From the NCBI RefSeq assembly GCF_004027225.2, contig NC_044282.2, positions 71,783,787 through 71,847,786 on the forward strand: a DNA stretch of 64,000 nt, given 5' to 3'. The notes under the pieces are model-generated. The model was given only the letters and a program-made list of their open reading frames with translations. It had not been told where the DNA came from and ran no database searches. This document shows, one piece after another, positions 62,995 through 64,000 of this stretch (the first letter of the stretch is position 1; every line of letters starts with the position of its first letter). The stretch comes from Strigops habroptila. Taxonomy: Eukaryota > Chordata > Aves > Psittaciformes > Psittacidae. Both the position numbers and the translations under genes were made by a program.

Positions 62995-63145
62995 CACAGA
63001 ATCATGGAATGGTTTGGGTTGGAAAGGACTTTAAAGCTCATCTAGTTCCAAACCCCTGCCATGGGCAGGGACACCTTCCACTAGAGCAGGTTGTTCCAAA
63101 GCCCTGTCCAGTGTGGCCTTGAACACTGCCAGGGATGGGGCATAG
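62995..63145 (-). mobile_element. CR1 LINE 3' remnant
   Basis: Reverse-oriented copy from CACAGAATCATGGAATGGTT to TGCCAGGGATGGGGCAT. Confidence 0.92.
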
Positions 63146-63149
63146 AGAG

Positions 63150-64000
63150 GGAATCCCTGTGCCTGTATGGATAGCCCCATAGCCTATCCTAGCACTCAAT
63201 TAAACAGCAAACATAACTTACTTTATTATGCTATTTAGAAACAAAATGACAACATTCATGCAGCCTAAACCAGAGCAACACCTGTAATATGAGGCATTGC
63301 AACACAATAGATTTATTGCTGGATTCAAAAGCATCGAGCTGTGTGGCAGGGAGGTGGATTCCAGCATCCCTGTCACTCCAGAGTGCAGCACCACCCCGGG
63401 GGAAGAAATCCATGCAGGACAGCCCATCCCATTCCTCTGTGCTGTTGTAGGTAAGGGAGAATAACTTCCTTTGCTAGGGCGGTCCAGGGGAGTGAGGGGT
63501 AATTCAAAAGCAGAGAGATTAAACAGCTTGTTTGTGACTTGACAACTCAATAGAGCAGCATCAACCCATTATCCTATTCTGCTGCAACATCTGCTTGTGA
63601 CAAGAAGATATATATTGCAAGGTCTGATGAGCAGTGTTTGCATTATCCTTGCCAAATTAAAAATATAAGACAGAGAGCAAAGCAGGCTGTCCCTGATGAG
63701 AATAAATCTCTCAAAGATGGACATTTCAAGGCCTGCATTCTCCCATCACCACCCAGGATTCTGGAATAGATGTCATGGTGCATCAAAGAAGTGTTTCCTT
63801 GAGACCAGCAGTCACCAGCGTGTCTTGTATGTGACCATGATGCAGAGAAACAGGAGGTATTGCAGGCAAAAGAGAGTGCACACGGTGTTGTATGGGAGGC
63901 TAACAAATAAGAACTGGGCACATCCTTGTCATGAAGCAGGCAGGATCTTAAATTGCACATGTCCTCAGAGTATATGTATGCTTTTAGCTCCAAGGAATGC
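63150..64000. other. Unannotated end of window
   Basis: Non-repetitive sequence with only short open frames that lack splice support. I see nothing that can be named. Confidence 0.4.

Noticed and set aside
1-64000. CRISPR arrays, operons, rRNA/tRNA genes, retroviral LTRs
   Set aside because: None seen; the window is vertebrate nuclear DNA and the only dispersed repeats recognised are CR1 fragments.

Overview
The window is vertebrate nuclear DNA and most likely avian. The coding regions are split into short exons with canonical GT-AG splice sites. The dispersed repeats are almost all 5'-truncated CR1 LINE fragments ending in the ATTCTATGA-type tail typical of birds and other sauropsids. Gene density is moderate, and promoters sit in sharp CpG islands. 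Species cannot be fixed from sequence alone.

Layout. (1) 922-5009, + strand: the last two coding exons and 3' UTR of a leucine-rich-repeat / FN3 / single-pass membrane protein, best matched to LRRN4; its LRR exons lie before the window. (2) 5010-13180: mostly unannotatable, except a candidate first coding exon on the minus strand (6678-6836) with a perfect GTAAGT donor and a phase-compatible second exon (5734-6069). I do not recognise the product. (3) 13547-21964, + strand: the complete CCT4 gene (TCP-1 delta chaperonin subunit), 14 coding exons joining into a clean 537-codon frame, with a CpG-island promoter. (4) 24158-33217, + strand: the complete FAM161A gene (ciliary/centrosomal microtubule protein), 7 coding exons, 824 codons including a 56-codon cassette exon, with its own CpG island about 2 kb downstream of the CCT4 poly(A) site. 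(5) 34545-64000: a CR1-studded gene-poor region. The minus strand here carries several exon-like blocks with coiled-coil composition (61501-61620, 47304-47483 and a terminal block 43929-44090), which may be pieces of one unannotated or decaying minus-strand gene.

CCT4 followed by FAM161A in tandem is the conserved vertebrate order (human 2p15). In human, COMMD1 is divergently transcribed from next to CCT4; I could not find its first exon here, and the upstream side instead shows the LRRN4-like gene. CCT4 is a housekeeping cytosolic chaperonin subunit, FAM161A acts at the basal body and connecting cilium, and LRRN4 acts at the cell surface; nothing suggests they work as one pathway.

The strongest leads for something undescribed are the minus-strand coiled-coil exons (43.9-61.6 kb) and the unidentified exon pair at 5.7-6.8 kb. 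Other leads are an expanded acidic tail on FAM161A, a 36-bp coding minisatellite in the LRRN4-like ectodomain, and several perfect hairpins.
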